Below are positions 1 to 7,704 of a DNA stretch of 30,254 bases, in pieces. Origin of the DNA: JACDBE01 sp051002015. Lineage in GTDB: Bacteria; Actinomycetota; Acidimicrobiia; Spongiisociales; UBA5794. The first letter of the stretch is position 1. Each line of letters starts with the position of its first letter. A program made the position numbers and the translations under genes. The notes under the pieces were generated by a model. The model ran no database searches, had not been told where the DNA came from, and worked only from the letters and a program-made list of their open reading frames with translations. The DNA lies in contig JBPCMS010000025.1 of NCBI GenBank assembly GCA_051002015.1, positions 1-30,254 of the forward strand, given 5' to 3'.

Positions 1-1
1 C

Positions 2-211
2 AACCAGTACCTCAACCTGATCAAGAACTCGTCGTTGGGCGCCGGCTTTGCCTACTTCGAGTTGACCAACGTGACCAGGGTCACGGTCGGTAACGGGTCG
101 CCCGCCGTCCCCGCATTCACCCTCGCCTTGGCCATCTATGTCGGGCTGTCGTTGCTCACGTCGGTGCTGGTCAACATCGCCAACCGCCGGTTCATCCTGG
201 TGGAGCGATGA
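2..211 (+). CDS. Polar amino-acid ABC transporter permease, C-terminal end (partial)
   Basis: The reading frame is already open at base 2 and gives 69 residues ending at TGA 209-211; the N-terminal part lies outside the window. What is visible is the last extracytoplasmic loop and final membrane helix (residues about 40-60, FTLALAIYVGLSLLTSVLV), followed by a short basic cytoplasmic tail (NRRFILVER). The NQYLNLIKNSSLGAGFAYFE stretch corresponds to the conserved region after the EAA loop of HisM/GlnP-type permeases, where an ILKDSSL-like motif contacts the ATPase. The stop overlaps the start of the next permease in an ATGA, so the two should be co-translated and form the heterodimeric channel of one importer. 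The family call rests on this short end plus the two neighbours; the substrate (polar, probably acidic or neutral amino acids) is inferred from family membership. Confidence 0.8.
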   Translation, partial: NQYLNLIKNSSLGAGFAYFELTNVTRVTVGNGSPAVPAFTLALAIYVGLSLLTSVLVNIANRRFILVER

Positions 212-1440
212 CCACCGCCGCCGCCCCCCGCCCCGCCGCTGTCTGGGTGAAGCGCAACCTGTTCCGCTCGCCCTTCGACGCGGTGCTCACCGTCTTCTTT
301 GGCCTGTTGGCGGTGTACGTAATCTTCCAGCTGGTCCGCTTCGTCTTCGTGACCGCCCGGTGGGAGATCATCGGCACCAACCTCAAGCTGCTCATGGTCG
401 GCAACTGGACCGTGATCCACCTTCCCCGCATCGCCATCGCCATGATCGTCCTTGCGGTGTGGGGAGGCTCCATCGGCGGGCTCATCCATGCCCGGCAGGT
501 TCGCCGAGGCACCTCCACCCTGGCGGGGATGTCGCTCCCCACCCGCACCGGCGATCTCGTCAGGCGGTTCGGGATCCTCATCGCCACGGTGCTGCTGCTG
601 TTGCTGCTCACCACCACACCCGGACCGTGGTTGATGGCGGCCGGCGCCGTGGTGGGCGCCGTGCTCGGTCGGGTCATCGGAGGCGTGCTCGGCCGGCTCA
701 GCTACCCGCGCCCCGTCGCCGTCCCCGGCGCCCTGGTCTTCGCCGCGATACCGATCGCCATGTACTTCTACCTCATCGACGCCGTTCCCCTGGCGGCGTG
801 GGAGGGGTTCCTGTTCAACATCTTCGCGGCGATGGCCGGCATCATCCTCTGTTTCCCGCTCGGCGTCCTGCTCGCCCTCGGTCGGCGCTCGAAGATGAAG
901 CTGCTCCGGTTGATGTCGACCGCCTACATCGAGATCGTGCGCGGATCGCCCCTGTTCGTGCTGCTGCTGCTGGCCAACGTCTCGCTGGAGTTCTTCGTCC
1001 CCTCCTCCATCGCCCCGAGCAAGCCGGTGCGGGCCATCGTCACCTTCACGCTGTTCACCGCCGCCTATCTCGCCGAGATCGTGCGGGGAGGGCTCCAGTC
1101 GATCCCCCGCGGCCAGGTGGAGGCGGCCCGGTCACTGGGGCTGTCGCCGGTCACCCAGCTCAGCCGGATCGTGCTCCCCCAGGCGCTGCGCAACGTGATC
1201 CCCGCCCAGATCGGGCAGTTCATCTCGCTGTTCAAGGACACCACCCTGGCCGGGCTCGGTCTCGGGATCCTCGACATGCTGGCGGTGTCCGAGGCGATCA
1301 CCCAGCAGCCGGATTTCCGCGGCCAGGGCCTGATCATCGAGACGCTCGCCTTCACCGCCTTCCTGTTCTGGGTCGGTTCGTTCACAATGTCCAGGGAGAG
1401 CCAACGTCTCGAGAGAAAGCTGGGGGTCGGGACCCGATGA
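208..1440 (+). CDS. Polar amino-acid ABC transporter permease (HisM/AapM-like)
   Basis: An inner-membrane permease subunit of a polar amino-acid importer, 410 residues. The N-terminal half carries several hydrophobic segments (about 28-50, 72-88, 125-160 and 170-190), longer than the compact 220-residue HisM type and like the AapM subfamily. The C-terminal half is the transport domain: IVRGSPLFVLLLLANVSLEFF near 248-268 and the EAA coupling loop (EAARSLGLSPVTQLSRIVLP near 306-325), then QFISLFKDTTLAGLGLG. The ATG at 208 overlaps the upstream permease stop (ATGA) and is preceded by GGTGGAG, so I keep this start. The ATPase gene overlaps its own stop in the same way at 1437. No substrate-binding protein is in the window; it may lie upstream. 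Regulation would be that of the operon, whose promoter is not visible. Confidence 0.93.
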   Translation: MTTAAAPRPAAVWVKRNLFRSPFDAVLTVFFGLLAVYVIFQLVRFVFVTARWEIIGTNLKLLMVGNWTVIHLPRIAIAMIVLAVWGGSIGGLIHARQVRRGTSTLAGMSLPTRTGDLVRRFGILIATVLLLLLLTTTPGPWLMAAGAVVGAVLGRVIGGVLGRLSYPRPVAVPGALVFAAIPIAMYFYLIDAVPLAAWEGFLFNIFAAMAGIILCFPLGVLLALGRRSKMKLLRLMSTAYIEIVRGSPLFVLLLLANVSLEFFVPSSIAPSKPVRAIVTFTLFTAAYLAEIVRGGLQSIPRGQVEAARSLGLSPVTQLSRIVLPQALRNVIPAQIGQFISLFKDTTLAGLGLGILDMLAVSEAITQQPDFRGQGLIIETLAFTAFLFWVGSFTMSRESQRLERKLGVGTR

Positions 1441-2213
1441 CAGAATCCGAGGAGCCCGTGTTCGCAGACGCCACCCAGGTGGCGGATGCCGTCATCGAGC
1501 TCGAGCACGTCGACAAGTTCTTCGGCTCGTTCCAGGCGCTGAAGGACATCAACCTCAAGATCGGGCTCCAGGAGGTCGTGGTCGTCATCGGCCCCTCCGG
1601 ATCGGGCAAGTCGACGATGATCCGCTGCATCAACCGGCTCGAGGAACACGACGCCGGGCGGATCGCCGTCGACGGCATCGAGCTGACCGAGGACATCAGG
1701 AACATCCAGGAGGTCCGCCGCGAGACCGGGATGGTGTTCCAGCAGTTCAACCTCTTCCCGCACCTGTCGGTGATCGACAACGTCACCCTCGCCCCCCGCC
1801 AGGTGCGCCGGGTCCCCAAGGCAGAGGCGGAGCGGCACGCCATGGAGCTGCTGGCGCGGGTCCGCATCCCCGAGCAGGCGAAGAAGTACCCGGGTCAGCT
1901 CTCCGGTGGGCAGCAGCAGCGGGTCGCCATCGCCCGGTCGTTGGCGATGCGCCCCAAGGTGATGCTCTTCGACGAGCCGACGTCTGCGCTCGACCCGGAG
2001 ATGATCGGCGAGGTGCTCGACGTCATGAAGGACCTGGCCCGGGCCGGGATGACGATGATCGTCGTCACCCACGAGATGGGCTTCGCCAGGGAGGTGGCCG
2101 ACCGGGTGGTGTTCATGGCCGAGGGCGAGATCGTCGAGGTGGGCACCCCCGAGCACTTCTTCACCAACCCCCAAGAGGAGCGGACCAAGCTGTTCCTCAG
2201 CCAGATCCTGTAG
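1437..2213 (+). CDS. Polar amino-acid ABC transporter ATP-binding protein
   Basis: The cytoplasmic ATPase of the importer, 258 residues. All motifs of an active ABC ATPase are visible: Walker A GPSGSGKST (52-60), Q-loop QQFNLFPHLSV (102-112), signature LSGGQQQR (155-162), Walker B VMLFDEPTSALDP (175-187) and the switch histidine in THEMGFAREVADRV (H212). The FQQFNLFPH and THEMGFA stretches are characteristic of the GlnQ/HisP/AapP polar amino-acid subfamily. The frame is open far upstream over the permease, but the ATG at 1437 overlapping the permease TGA is the sensible start. The N-terminal 18 residues are acidic and precede the first strand (VIELEHVDKFFGSFQALKDI). The gene ends 20 bp before a strong hairpin shared with the convergent amidohydrolase. 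Confidence 0.95.
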   Translation: MTESEEPVFADATQVADAVIELEHVDKFFGSFQALKDINLKIGLQEVVVVIGPSGSGKSTMIRCINRLEEHDAGRIAVDGIELTEDIRNIQEVRRETGMVFQQFNLFPHLSVIDNVTLAPRQVRRVPKAEAERHAMELLARVRIPEQAKKYPGQLSGGQQQRVAIARSLAMRPKVMLFDEPTSALDPEMIGEVLDVMKDLARAGMTMIVVTHEMGFAREVADRVVFMAEGEIVEVGTPEHFFTNPQEERTKLFLSQIL

Positions 2214-2232
2214 CGCGCCGCGGATCGGGACC

Positions 2233-2280
2233 ACCGGTGAGCCCCAAACCGACGGTACGGTCGGTCTACGGCTCACCGGT
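2233..2280. terminator. Nested hairpin, likely bidirectional terminator
   Basis: ACCGGTGAGCC (2233-2243) pairs perfectly with GGCTCACCGGT (2270-2280), and inside it ACCGAC (2248-2253) pairs with GTCGGT (2260-2265) around a 6-base loop. The structure sits between two convergent genes, and its right arm touches the stop codon of the minus-strand amidohydrolase. There is no U-tract on either side, which is common for actinobacterial hairpin terminators. The structure is seen; the terminator role is inferred from position. Confidence 0.6.
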
Positions 2281-3890
2281 CAGGTCGAGTGGACCACCTC
2301 ACCGCCGATCATGGTGAGGTCGACCGTGCAGCCATACGGACCCTCGGTGAAGGGGTCGGCGTCGACCACCACCAGGTCGGCCAGCTTGCCCGCCACCAGC
2401 GAGCCGGTGTCGTGCTCGCGGTGGTTGACCCAGGCCGAGCCCAGGGTGTACGCCCCCACCGCCTCGGCGAGGGTGATGCGCTGTTCGGGGTGGAAGGGCC
2501 GGTCCGAGGCCTCCGGGTGCATCCGCTCGACGGCGACGTGGAGGATCTTGAACGGGTCCGGGGACGACACGTCCCAGTCGGAGCCGATCGCCAGCCGGGC
2601 ACCGCAGTCGAGCAGGCTCCGCCACGGGTACTGCAGCGGCGACCGGTGCTCGCCGATGAAGGGGATGGTCAGCTCGTCCTGGTAGCTGTCGTGGTGGGCC
2701 CACAGCGGCTGGGCGTTGGCCACCGCACCGAGCGGACCGAACCGGGCCCGGTCGTCGGGGTGGACAAGCTGCAGGTGGGCGAGGTGGTGGCGCCGGTCGG
2801 TCGGCCCGTTGGCCGCCAGCGCCGCCTCGATGGCGTCGAGGGCGAGCCGGACGGCGCCGTCGCCGAGGGCGTGGAAGTGCACCTGGAACCCGGCGGCGTC
2901 GAGCCGGGGCACCGCCGCCAGCACGACCTCGGGCTCGACGAACAGGATCCCCGAGTTGGCGGTGGGCGCCCCCCGGCCATCCAGGTACGGCTCGAGCAAC
3001 CGGGCGGTGTGGTTCTCGCACACCCCGTCGAGCATCATCTTCACCGAGGTGGGGCGATACCGCCCGACGCCTCCGTCGCCGCGCATGGCGACGAGGTCGT
3101 CGAACTGGTCGAGGCCGCGCCGGCGATCCCACCACAGGCAGCCGACCACCCTCCCCTGCAGCGAGCCCCGTGTGTCGAGCGCCCGGTAGGCGTCGTGCCC
3201 GGTCGCTTCCACCCAGGCGTCCTGCCATGAGGTGATCCCCCGCGAGAACAGGTAGCGTTGGGCCGCCAGGATCCCCGCCTCGACCTCGACCCTCGACATC
3301 GGGGGGATCAACCGGCGCACCAGCTCGGCCGCTCCCTCTTGGAGGGTGCCCACCGGCGTCCCGTCCTCGGCCCGCTCGATGCGACCGTCCGCCGGGTCGG
3401 GGGTGGAGCTGTCGATCCCGGCGAGCCGCATGGCGACGGTGTTGACCCAGGCGCCGTGGCCGTCCCGGTTCATCAGCAACACCGGCCGGTCGGGCACGAC
3501 GGCATCGAGATCGACCGCCGGGGCGATACCCCCAGGAAAGGACGACATCGCCCATCCCTTGCCGACGATCCACGGGATGCCCGGATGGGCGGCGGCGTAG
3601 CAGCCGACCTCGGCCAGGTAGTCGTCGACACGGTCGAGTCCGAGCAGGTTGCACCGGTTCAGCTCGGGGCCAGCCAGACAGGGGTGGACGTGGGCGTCCT
3701 GGAATCCGGGGAGCACGATCCGACCACCCAGATCGAAGACATCGGCGGAAGGCGACGCCTCCCGGCGGACCTCGGCCTCGGTTCCGACGGCCGCGATGTG
3801 CTCGCCCCGCACCAGCAGCGCCTCGGCCGCCGGCGCCCCCGGCTCGACCGGGTGCACCACCCCGCCGGTGAACACGACCTCGGCGATCAC
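2280..3890 (-). CDS. Amidohydrolase family 3 protein (YtcJ-like metal-dependent hydrolase)
   Basis: A predicted cytoplasmic metal-dependent amidohydrolase, 536 residues, the usual length for amidohydrolase_3/YtcJ proteins. It begins with the N-terminal beta-sandwich strand (IAEVVFTGGVVHPVEP), followed by GGRIVLPGFQDAHVHP with the HxH metal motif. Later it shows HFHALGDGAVRLALDAIEAA, HHLAHLQLVHPDD and GSDWDVSSPDPF with the catalytic aspartate, then the closing strand GKLADLVVVDADPF. Family members include N-substituted formamide deformylase and many enzymes without known substrates, so the substrate cannot be given. The frame stays open upstream to 4361, but that stretch is the antisense shadow of the neighbour. 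The GTG at 3890 matches where the family alignment begins. It lies 67 bp downstream of the endonuclease/LigD fusion on the same strand and may be co-transcribed, without an obvious functional link. Confidence 0.88.
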   Translation of the reverse strand: MIAEVVFTGGVVHPVEPGAPAAEALLVRGEHIAAVGTEAEVRREASPSADVFDLGGRIVLPGFQDAHVHPCLAGPELNRCNLLGLDRVDDYLAEVGCYAAAHPGIPWIVGKGWAMSSFPGGIAPAVDLDAVVPDRPVLLMNRDGHGAWVNTVAMRLAGIDSSTPDPADGRIERAEDGTPVGTLQEGAAELVRRLIPPMSRVEVEAGILAAQRYLFSRGITSWQDAWVEATGHDAYRALDTRGSLQGRVVGCLWWDRRRGLDQFDDLVAMRGDGGVGRYRPTSVKMMLDGVCENHTARLLEPYLDGRGAPTANSGILFVEPEVVLAAVPRLDAAGFQVHFHALGDGAVRLALDAIEAALAANGPTDRRHHLAHLQLVHPDDRARFGPLGAVANAQPLWAHHDSYQDELTIPFIGEHRSPLQYPWRSLLDCGARLAIGSDWDVSSPDPFKILHVAVERMHPEASDRPFHPEQRITLAEAVGAYTLGSAWVNHREHDTGSLVAGKLADLVVVDADPFTEGPYGCTVDLTMIGGEVVHST

Positions 3891-3957
3891 GGCCCTACAC
3901 CCGGGTCGGTGGAGAGCGCCGCGCTCGATTCGGGCACCCTCACCGGCGGTCGCTCGT

Positions 3958-5787
3958 TCACGGCCCCGCGTCGTCGATGGGGGGCAGACCCAACGCCGCC
4001 TCAGGCCCCTCGAGCCGCTGCCCGCCGGTGAGGACGGGGGCGAACAGGTCGCCGTACCGGCGCAGCCGCTCCCACACGGTGGCGATGGTCGACATCTCGG
4101 GGCGGAAGTGGTCGAGCTCGTCCCACAGGATCGGGGTCGACACCGGCGCCCCGGGACGAGGCCGCACGGAGTACACCGAGGCGATGGTCTTGCCGGCGAC
4201 GTTCTGGTTGTGGTCGATGAACACCTTCGGCCCCCGCTTGGGGATGTCCCACTCCAGGGTGGCGTTGTCGGGATCGGCGGCGGCGACCATCCGCCCCAGG
4301 GTCTCCACGAAGCGGCGCACCCGGCGGTACGGATACTCGGGATCGAGCGGAACGTAGACATGGATCCCGGTGGCCCCCGAGGTCTTCAGATAGCCGGCCA
4401 GACCCAGCCGTTCCAACAGCACGTTGAGCAGCCGGGTGACGCGGACCACCTGGTCCCAGGTGGCACCCTCCTGCGGGTCGAGGTCGAAGATGGCGAAGTC
4501 GGGCCGGTCGGGGTGCTCGGTGCGGCTCAGCCACGGGTGCATCTCGACGCAGCCCATGTTGGCCAGCCACACCAGCGACGCCGGGTCCCGGGCGGTGATG
4601 AAGTCGATGGGCTCGCCCCGATGGCTGGAATGGATGGGGGCGGTGACGATCCAGTCGGGGGTGTGGACCGGCCGCTGCTTCTCGTAGAACATGTTGCCTT
4701 TGATCCCGTCCGGGTAGCGGGACATCGACAGCGCCCGGTGGGCGAGGTGGGGCAGCAGCACCGGGGCGACCGAGGCGTAGAACTGGATGAGGTCGCCCTT
4801 GGTGAAGCCGTCGTCGGGGAAGAACACCTTGTCCGGGTTGGTGATCCTCACCTGACGGTCGAGCCCGAGCGTCACCCAGGCGTCGGCGTCGCGTTCGATG
4901 GTGAGCGGGTCGGGGAAGCCGATCGGCGCCGAGGCGACCGGACGACCCTCCCCGGTGGACTGGGGACGACCGTTCTGCTCGCCGAGGCGGAGGTCGGCGA
5001 GGATGGCGTCGTGGCTGGTCTCCTCCTTGGCCTCCGAGATCACGATCATCGACAGCCCCGCCTCCACCGCCGCCTGCGCCAGTGGAGCGGACCGCAGCGA
5101 GCCGGCTCCGTACGGGACGTGGCGGATCTCGCCGTGGACCCCGAACTCGTTGTCGGTGAACTGGGTGTGGAGCGGGTCGATCGCCCACCCGGGGAACTCG
5201 CTGCGGAGGAAGGCGATCACCGAGGCGAAGGCCTCCTTGGTGGTGAGGGCGCCGCCCGACTTGGCGTGGACGTGGGCCCAGTCGATCACCGGACGCACGA
5301 AGCTGAACCGGCTCGCGATGAGGGCGATGTCTCCCAACGACCCAAACGCCCGGTCGCTGCCGCTGGTCTCCAGACCGAGGGCCACCCCCAGGTTGCGTAC
5401 CTTGGGCTCGATCCTCGAGATCCCCTCGTCGACCAGCTCGTGCAGCTGCTGCGCGGTCCGGTCCTTCACGTACCCGGTGTGGGCGACGATGGTGTGGGCG
5501 CCGAGGACCCGACCCAGCTTGAGGGTGTGCTCCAGAGCCGACAGCGTCTTGACCCGCCTCTCGTCGTCGTCGACGGTGAGCACCGCGAAGTAGGGGGCGT
5601 GCACCGACACCGCCATCCCCCGATCGGCCGCTTCCTTGGCGAACCGGGCGCACCGCTTCTCGTTCCACGGGAACCCGTGAACGAACGGCAGCTCGACGGC
5701 GTCGTGGCCCCGCGCTACCAACGAGTCCAACCAGCCACCGTCCTCCACCCCCTCGGGCGGCATCCGTGAGATCCCGAACCGCAACAT
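3958..5787 (-). CDS. Fusion: endonuclease IV-like TIM barrel + LigD-type polymerase (PrimPol) domain
   Basis: A 609-residue protein with two recognisable halves. Residues about 1-265 resemble the AP endonuclease 2/endonuclease IV TIM barrel: SVHAPYF (H63), VAHTG (H103), LGLETSGS (E140), IDWAHVHA (D169, H172), DPLHTQF (H207), HGEIRHV (H218, H223) and VISEAKEE (E252) fall at the spacing of the family's metal ligands. After a linker (about 266-310), residues 311-590 are a LigD polymerase domain: ITNPDKVFFPDDGFTKGDLI, SRYPDGIKGNMFYEK, FDLDPQEG (D435, D437), KTSGATGIHVYVPL (K468, H476), FIDHNQN (D525) and RPRPGAPVSTPILWDEL. The first half suggests cleavage at abasic or damaged sites and the second primer-extending or gap-filling nucleotide addition in end joining. 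No ligase or phosphoesterase domain is present and no Ku gene is in the window. The ATG at 5787 starts exactly where the TIM barrel begins; the frame is open further upstream but without family-like sequence. The domain calls are strong; joint action in one repair reaction is inference. Confidence 0.9.
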   Translation of the reverse strand: MLRFGISRMPPEGVEDGGWLDSLVARGHDAVELPFVHGFPWNEKRCARFAKEAADRGMAVSVHAPYFAVLTVDDDERRVKTLSALEHTLKLGRVLGAHTIVAHTGYVKDRTAQQLHELVDEGISRIEPKVRNLGVALGLETSGSDRAFGSLGDIALIASRFSFVRPVIDWAHVHAKSGGALTTKEAFASVIAFLRSEFPGWAIDPLHTQFTDNEFGVHGEIRHVPYGAGSLRSAPLAQAAVEAGLSMIVISEAKEETSHDAILADLRLGEQNGRPQSTGEGRPVASAPIGFPDPLTIERDADAWVTLGLDRQVRITNPDKVFFPDDGFTKGDLIQFYASVAPVLLPHLAHRALSMSRYPDGIKGNMFYEKQRPVHTPDWIVTAPIHSSHRGEPIDFITARDPASLVWLANMGCVEMHPWLSRTEHPDRPDFAIFDLDPQEGATWDQVVRVTRLLNVLLERLGLAGYLKTSGATGIHVYVPLDPEYPYRRVRRFVETLGRMVAAADPDNATLEWDIPKRGPKVFIDHNQNVAGKTIASVYSVRPRPGAPVSTPILWDELDHFRPEMSTIATVWERLRRYGDLFAPVLTGGQRLEGPEAALGLPPIDDAGP

Positions 5788-6187
5788 GGCCCCATTCCAG
5801 CAGGGACGGGCCGGGGGTCGTACACCCGCCGCCGGTCGCCTGGTCCGCACGGCGCCTGGGAGCCGGGGGTTCATCCGAGGTCGATCGCCACCAGCGCCAC
5901 CGGCCGGCCGGCCAGCATCCTCGATACCCGACCCGGACGAGGATGATGTCGGCCTGCGCTCGACTCGACAGGTGCACGCAGTCACCCTGGGTATCAGACG
6001 TGACGAACTCGACCCGAGCTCCCCCTCTTGTGAGGACACTGCTTGGGTTCTCTCTGCACAACGAGAGGGCCGTATGGCTCCTTGAATGCCTGCATGGTCA
6101 GCTTAACGTATATGAAGAAGCCCTGGTATCATAGTGATCCAAGGAAGCCAAGCGAGACCAGTTTGGTCCCAGATAGAGAGGCATGCA
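5788..6187. other. 400-bp intergenic stretch between divergent genes
   Basis: It separates the minus-strand fusion gene from the plus-strand orphan gene. I see no convincing coding sequence: the minus-strand frames that stay open into it have no initiation context and no family-like sequence. From about 6040 the composition becomes clearly more AT-rich than the surrounding genes, and a candidate promoter for the rightward gene lies there. The change of composition marks the left edge of the accessory region. Confidence 0.5.
6103..6132 (+). promoter_or_regulatory. Candidate promoter for the 179-residue orphan gene
   Basis: TTAACG (6103-6108) and TATCAT (6127-6132) are separated by 18 bp in an AT-rich patch. 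A transcript starting near 6139 would exclude the GTG at 6134 as start codon and favours the ATG at 6188, which has GAGAGG six bases upstream. This is consensus matching only. Confidence 0.35.
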
Positions 6188-6727
6188 ATGAAGCTGACCA
6201 CGACTGACATCGAGATGACCGCCGACGAGATCGCACAGATCCCGGAGCTACAGGACCTGATTCGGCGCTTGGGAGGTCCTGCCGGACCGCCGCCGACGAG
6301 GGAACCGCGTACGGTCGGATCAGACCCGGACACCCCTGCTCAGGGGGCGGACCAGATCACAGAGTTCATCCGACTTCGCGGTCGAGCGAACCCCAACGTG
6401 GACCTTGTCGAGGAGTTCGTACGGCGAGTCATAGGTTTCGGCGACGTGGAGGCTTTCCTCGGGACCAGCAAGAACACCCCCGACGGCCTCAACCGCTACC
6501 TCATGCTCAAGCACATGAATCACCGATACGGTGCAATCTCATACGTGCACCCCTCGAACGGCTCGATCAACCATCGCCTCGAGCGGAGCCGGTCGGCGGG
6601 TCGCAGGTACTCGGAGGCGATCAATTCCAAGGATGCGTACCAGGTTCGCACCTTCCTCACGGAGCGCGCCGCCGTCGACGAGGCGGTGGCGTTGGCTGAG
6701 GAGGCCTATCGAATCGTTCGCTCTTGA
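6188..6727 (+). CDS. Hypothetical protein next to tRNA-Lys
   Basis: A soluble, charged 179-residue protein that I do not recognise. The first 30 residues are acidic and probably helical (TTDIEMTADEIAQIPELQDL), followed by a Pro/Gly-rich low-complexity linker (about 30-55). A more ordered part follows: helical DLVEEFVRRVIGFGDVEAFL, a probable strand region RYGAISYVHPSNGSINHRL, and the C-terminal KDAYQVRTFLTERAAVDEAVALAEEAYRIV. There is no signal peptide or membrane helix. I chose ATG 6188 over GTG 6134 because of the Shine-Dalgarno GAGAGG (6176-6181) and the placement of the candidate promoter. Codon use is less GC-biased than in the metabolic genes, and the gene lies just left of a tRNA with an integrase remnant, so acquisition by transfer is plausible. 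It could be a small defence-, toxin- or DNA-related protein, but nothing in the sequence decides this. Confidence 0.65.
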   Translation: MKLTTTDIEMTADEIAQIPELQDLIRRLGGPAGPPPTREPRTVGSDPDTPAQGADQITEFIRLRGRANPNVDLVEEFVRRVIGFGDVEAFLGTSKNTPDGLNRYLMLKHMNHRYGAISYVHPSNGSINHRLERSRSAGRRYSEAINSKDAYQVRTFLTERAAVDEAVALAEEAYRIVRS

Positions 6728-6966
6728 CCGAAGTCGTGACCGGTGGAAGGGATGCACACTGCGGATCTGTCCGTGATGTCCCCCGGCGTGGGGGGCTCTC
6801 TCCTGGGGTGCTGCGCTGCGATCCCTGTCGGCACGCTCCCAGGGCGGCAGCGGGGGTGGCGCCTTGGCCAACCACTGCTCCACCCTGTCGAGCCAACGCC
6901 AGCTCCGCCTCGGCCCTTCGCGGGACCTGGCCCGGCGGCATCCGGGAGCGGCGGTAGCCTGATGCC

Positions 6967-7039
6967 GGGCCCGTAGCTCAACTGGCAGAGCAGCGGACTT
7001 TTAATCCGACGGTTCAGGGTTCGAGTCCCTGCGGGCCCA
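6967..7039 (+). tRNA. tRNA-Lys (UUU)
   Basis: A complete cloverleaf: acceptor GGGCCCG (6967-6973) pairs with CGGGCCC (7032-7038), discriminator A at 7039. D-arm GCTC/GAGC, anticodon loop CTTTTAA giving UUU, and T-arm CAGGG-TTCGAGT-CCCTG are all present. CCA is not encoded. The outermost anticodon-stem pair looks like a G-A mismatch and the other stems pair well. The 3' half is a classic integration target for tyrosine recombinases, and an integrase remnant lies 50 bp downstream pointing towards it. Confidence 0.95.
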
Positions 7040-7045
7040 CTCCCC

Positions 7046-7070
7046 GAAAGCCTTGATACGCAAGGGTTTC
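7046..7070. terminator. Imperfect hairpin between tRNA-Lys and integrase
   Basis: GAAAGCCTTG (7046-7055) pairs with CAAGGGTTTC (7061-7070) at nine of ten positions around a five-base loop, seven bases after the tRNA and 19 bases beyond the stop of the minus-strand integrase. It could end transcription from either side or be an integrase-binding dyad at the attachment site. The role is inferred from position. Confidence 0.4.
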
Positions 7071-7089
7071 AGCCAGCCGGCACCGGCTG

Positions 7090-7704
7090 CTACCGCGTGC
7101 CCCCTGTGCGAGTGTGCCCCCCTGGTGCCGCAACGGTATCACCGAAGCGGGTGTCGAGCGCATCCGCCAGCGCCTCCAAGTCCTCGTCGTAGAGGTGCGA
7201 GTACCTGTCCAAGGTGATCACCGCCGTGGAGTGCCCTAGCGCCCGCTGGACTGCCTTCACCGAGGCGCCGGCCGAGATCATCAACGAGGCGCAGGTGTGC
7301 CGTAAGTCGTGGATGCGCAGGTCGGGGTCTAGCCCGGCGGTGGCGAGTGCCGGCCGCCAGACTTGGGCCCGGAAGGCGGCTCCCCGTAGCTCGCTGCCGG
7401 CGTGGCGTCCCTTCGGGGTGGTGAACACCAGCCCGCCAGGTTCAACCGTGGCGAGGTGGACCGCTAAGGGCTCGATGACCAGCCGGGGCAGCACCAGGGC
7501 CCGGAGGCGATGATTCTTTGGGGTGCCGACCACGACGCCCTCCCCGGCCACCTCGGTGGCGGACACCGAAACGGTGACCCGACCCCGGGCCACATCGACG
7601 CTGGATGCTCTGAGCGCCACGAGTTCACCCCACCTCAGGCCAGAGTAGGCGAGAAGCAGCACCATCAGCCCGGCGCCGTCCTGGTGGTCCTCGGCGGCAG
7701 CCAC
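7090..7704 (-). CDS. Tyrosine recombinase/integrase, N-terminally truncated
   Basis: The catalytic domain of a phage- or island-type integrase, 204 residues from the GTG at 7704. The active-site set is complete: Arg in AYSGLRWGELVALR, HDLRHTCASLMISAG (H, R, H), LGHSTAVITLDRYSHL (H and the nucleophile Tyr). Family-like sequence continues upstream of the GTG (RVQRFLTASEVARLVAAAED, to about 7750), but this open frame has no ATG, GTG or TTG before a stop near 7842. The arm-binding and core-binding domains (about 170 residues) are therefore missing. The rest of a normal 370-400 residue integrase is not found in other frames to the right, where the PH-domain gene begins. It is most likely a dead remnant, though catalytic-domain-only protein could still be made. 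Its position next to tRNA-Lys fits an element once integrated in that tRNA gene. Confidence 0.85.
   Translation of the reverse strand: MAAAEDHQDGAGLMVLLLAYSGLRWGELVALRASSVDVARGRVTVSVSATEVAGEGVVVGTPKNHRLRALVLPRLVIEPLAVHLATVEPGGLVFTTPKGRHAGSELRGAAFRAQVWRPALATAGLDPDLRIHDLRHTCASLMISAGASVKAVQRALGHSTAVITLDRYSHLYDEDLEALADALDTRFGDTVAAPGGHTRTGGTR

Noticed and set aside
3891..4361. In-frame upstream extension of the amidohydrolase that would make a 693-residue protein
   Set aside because: The extra residues are a Pro/Arg/Ser-rich shadow of the LigD polymerase domain read in another frame; the family alignment begins at the GTG 3890.
3958..4900. Reading the polymerase half as proof of a complete NHEJ system in this region
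   Set aside because: No Ku, ligase or phosphoesterase coding sequence is present in the window; only the polymerase domain is supported.
5880..6061. Minus-strand frame reading VEFVTSDTQGDCVHLSSRAQ upstream of the repair fusion gene
   Set aside because: No start context, no stop before running into the shadow of the fusion gene, and no recognisable family.
6770..6966. Minus-strand frame containing VEQWLAKAPPPLPPWERADR just left of tRNA-Lys
   Set aside because: Resembles proline-rich ends of small actinobacterial proteins, but it is short, lacks a start signal and cannot be told from chance in this GC-rich stretch.
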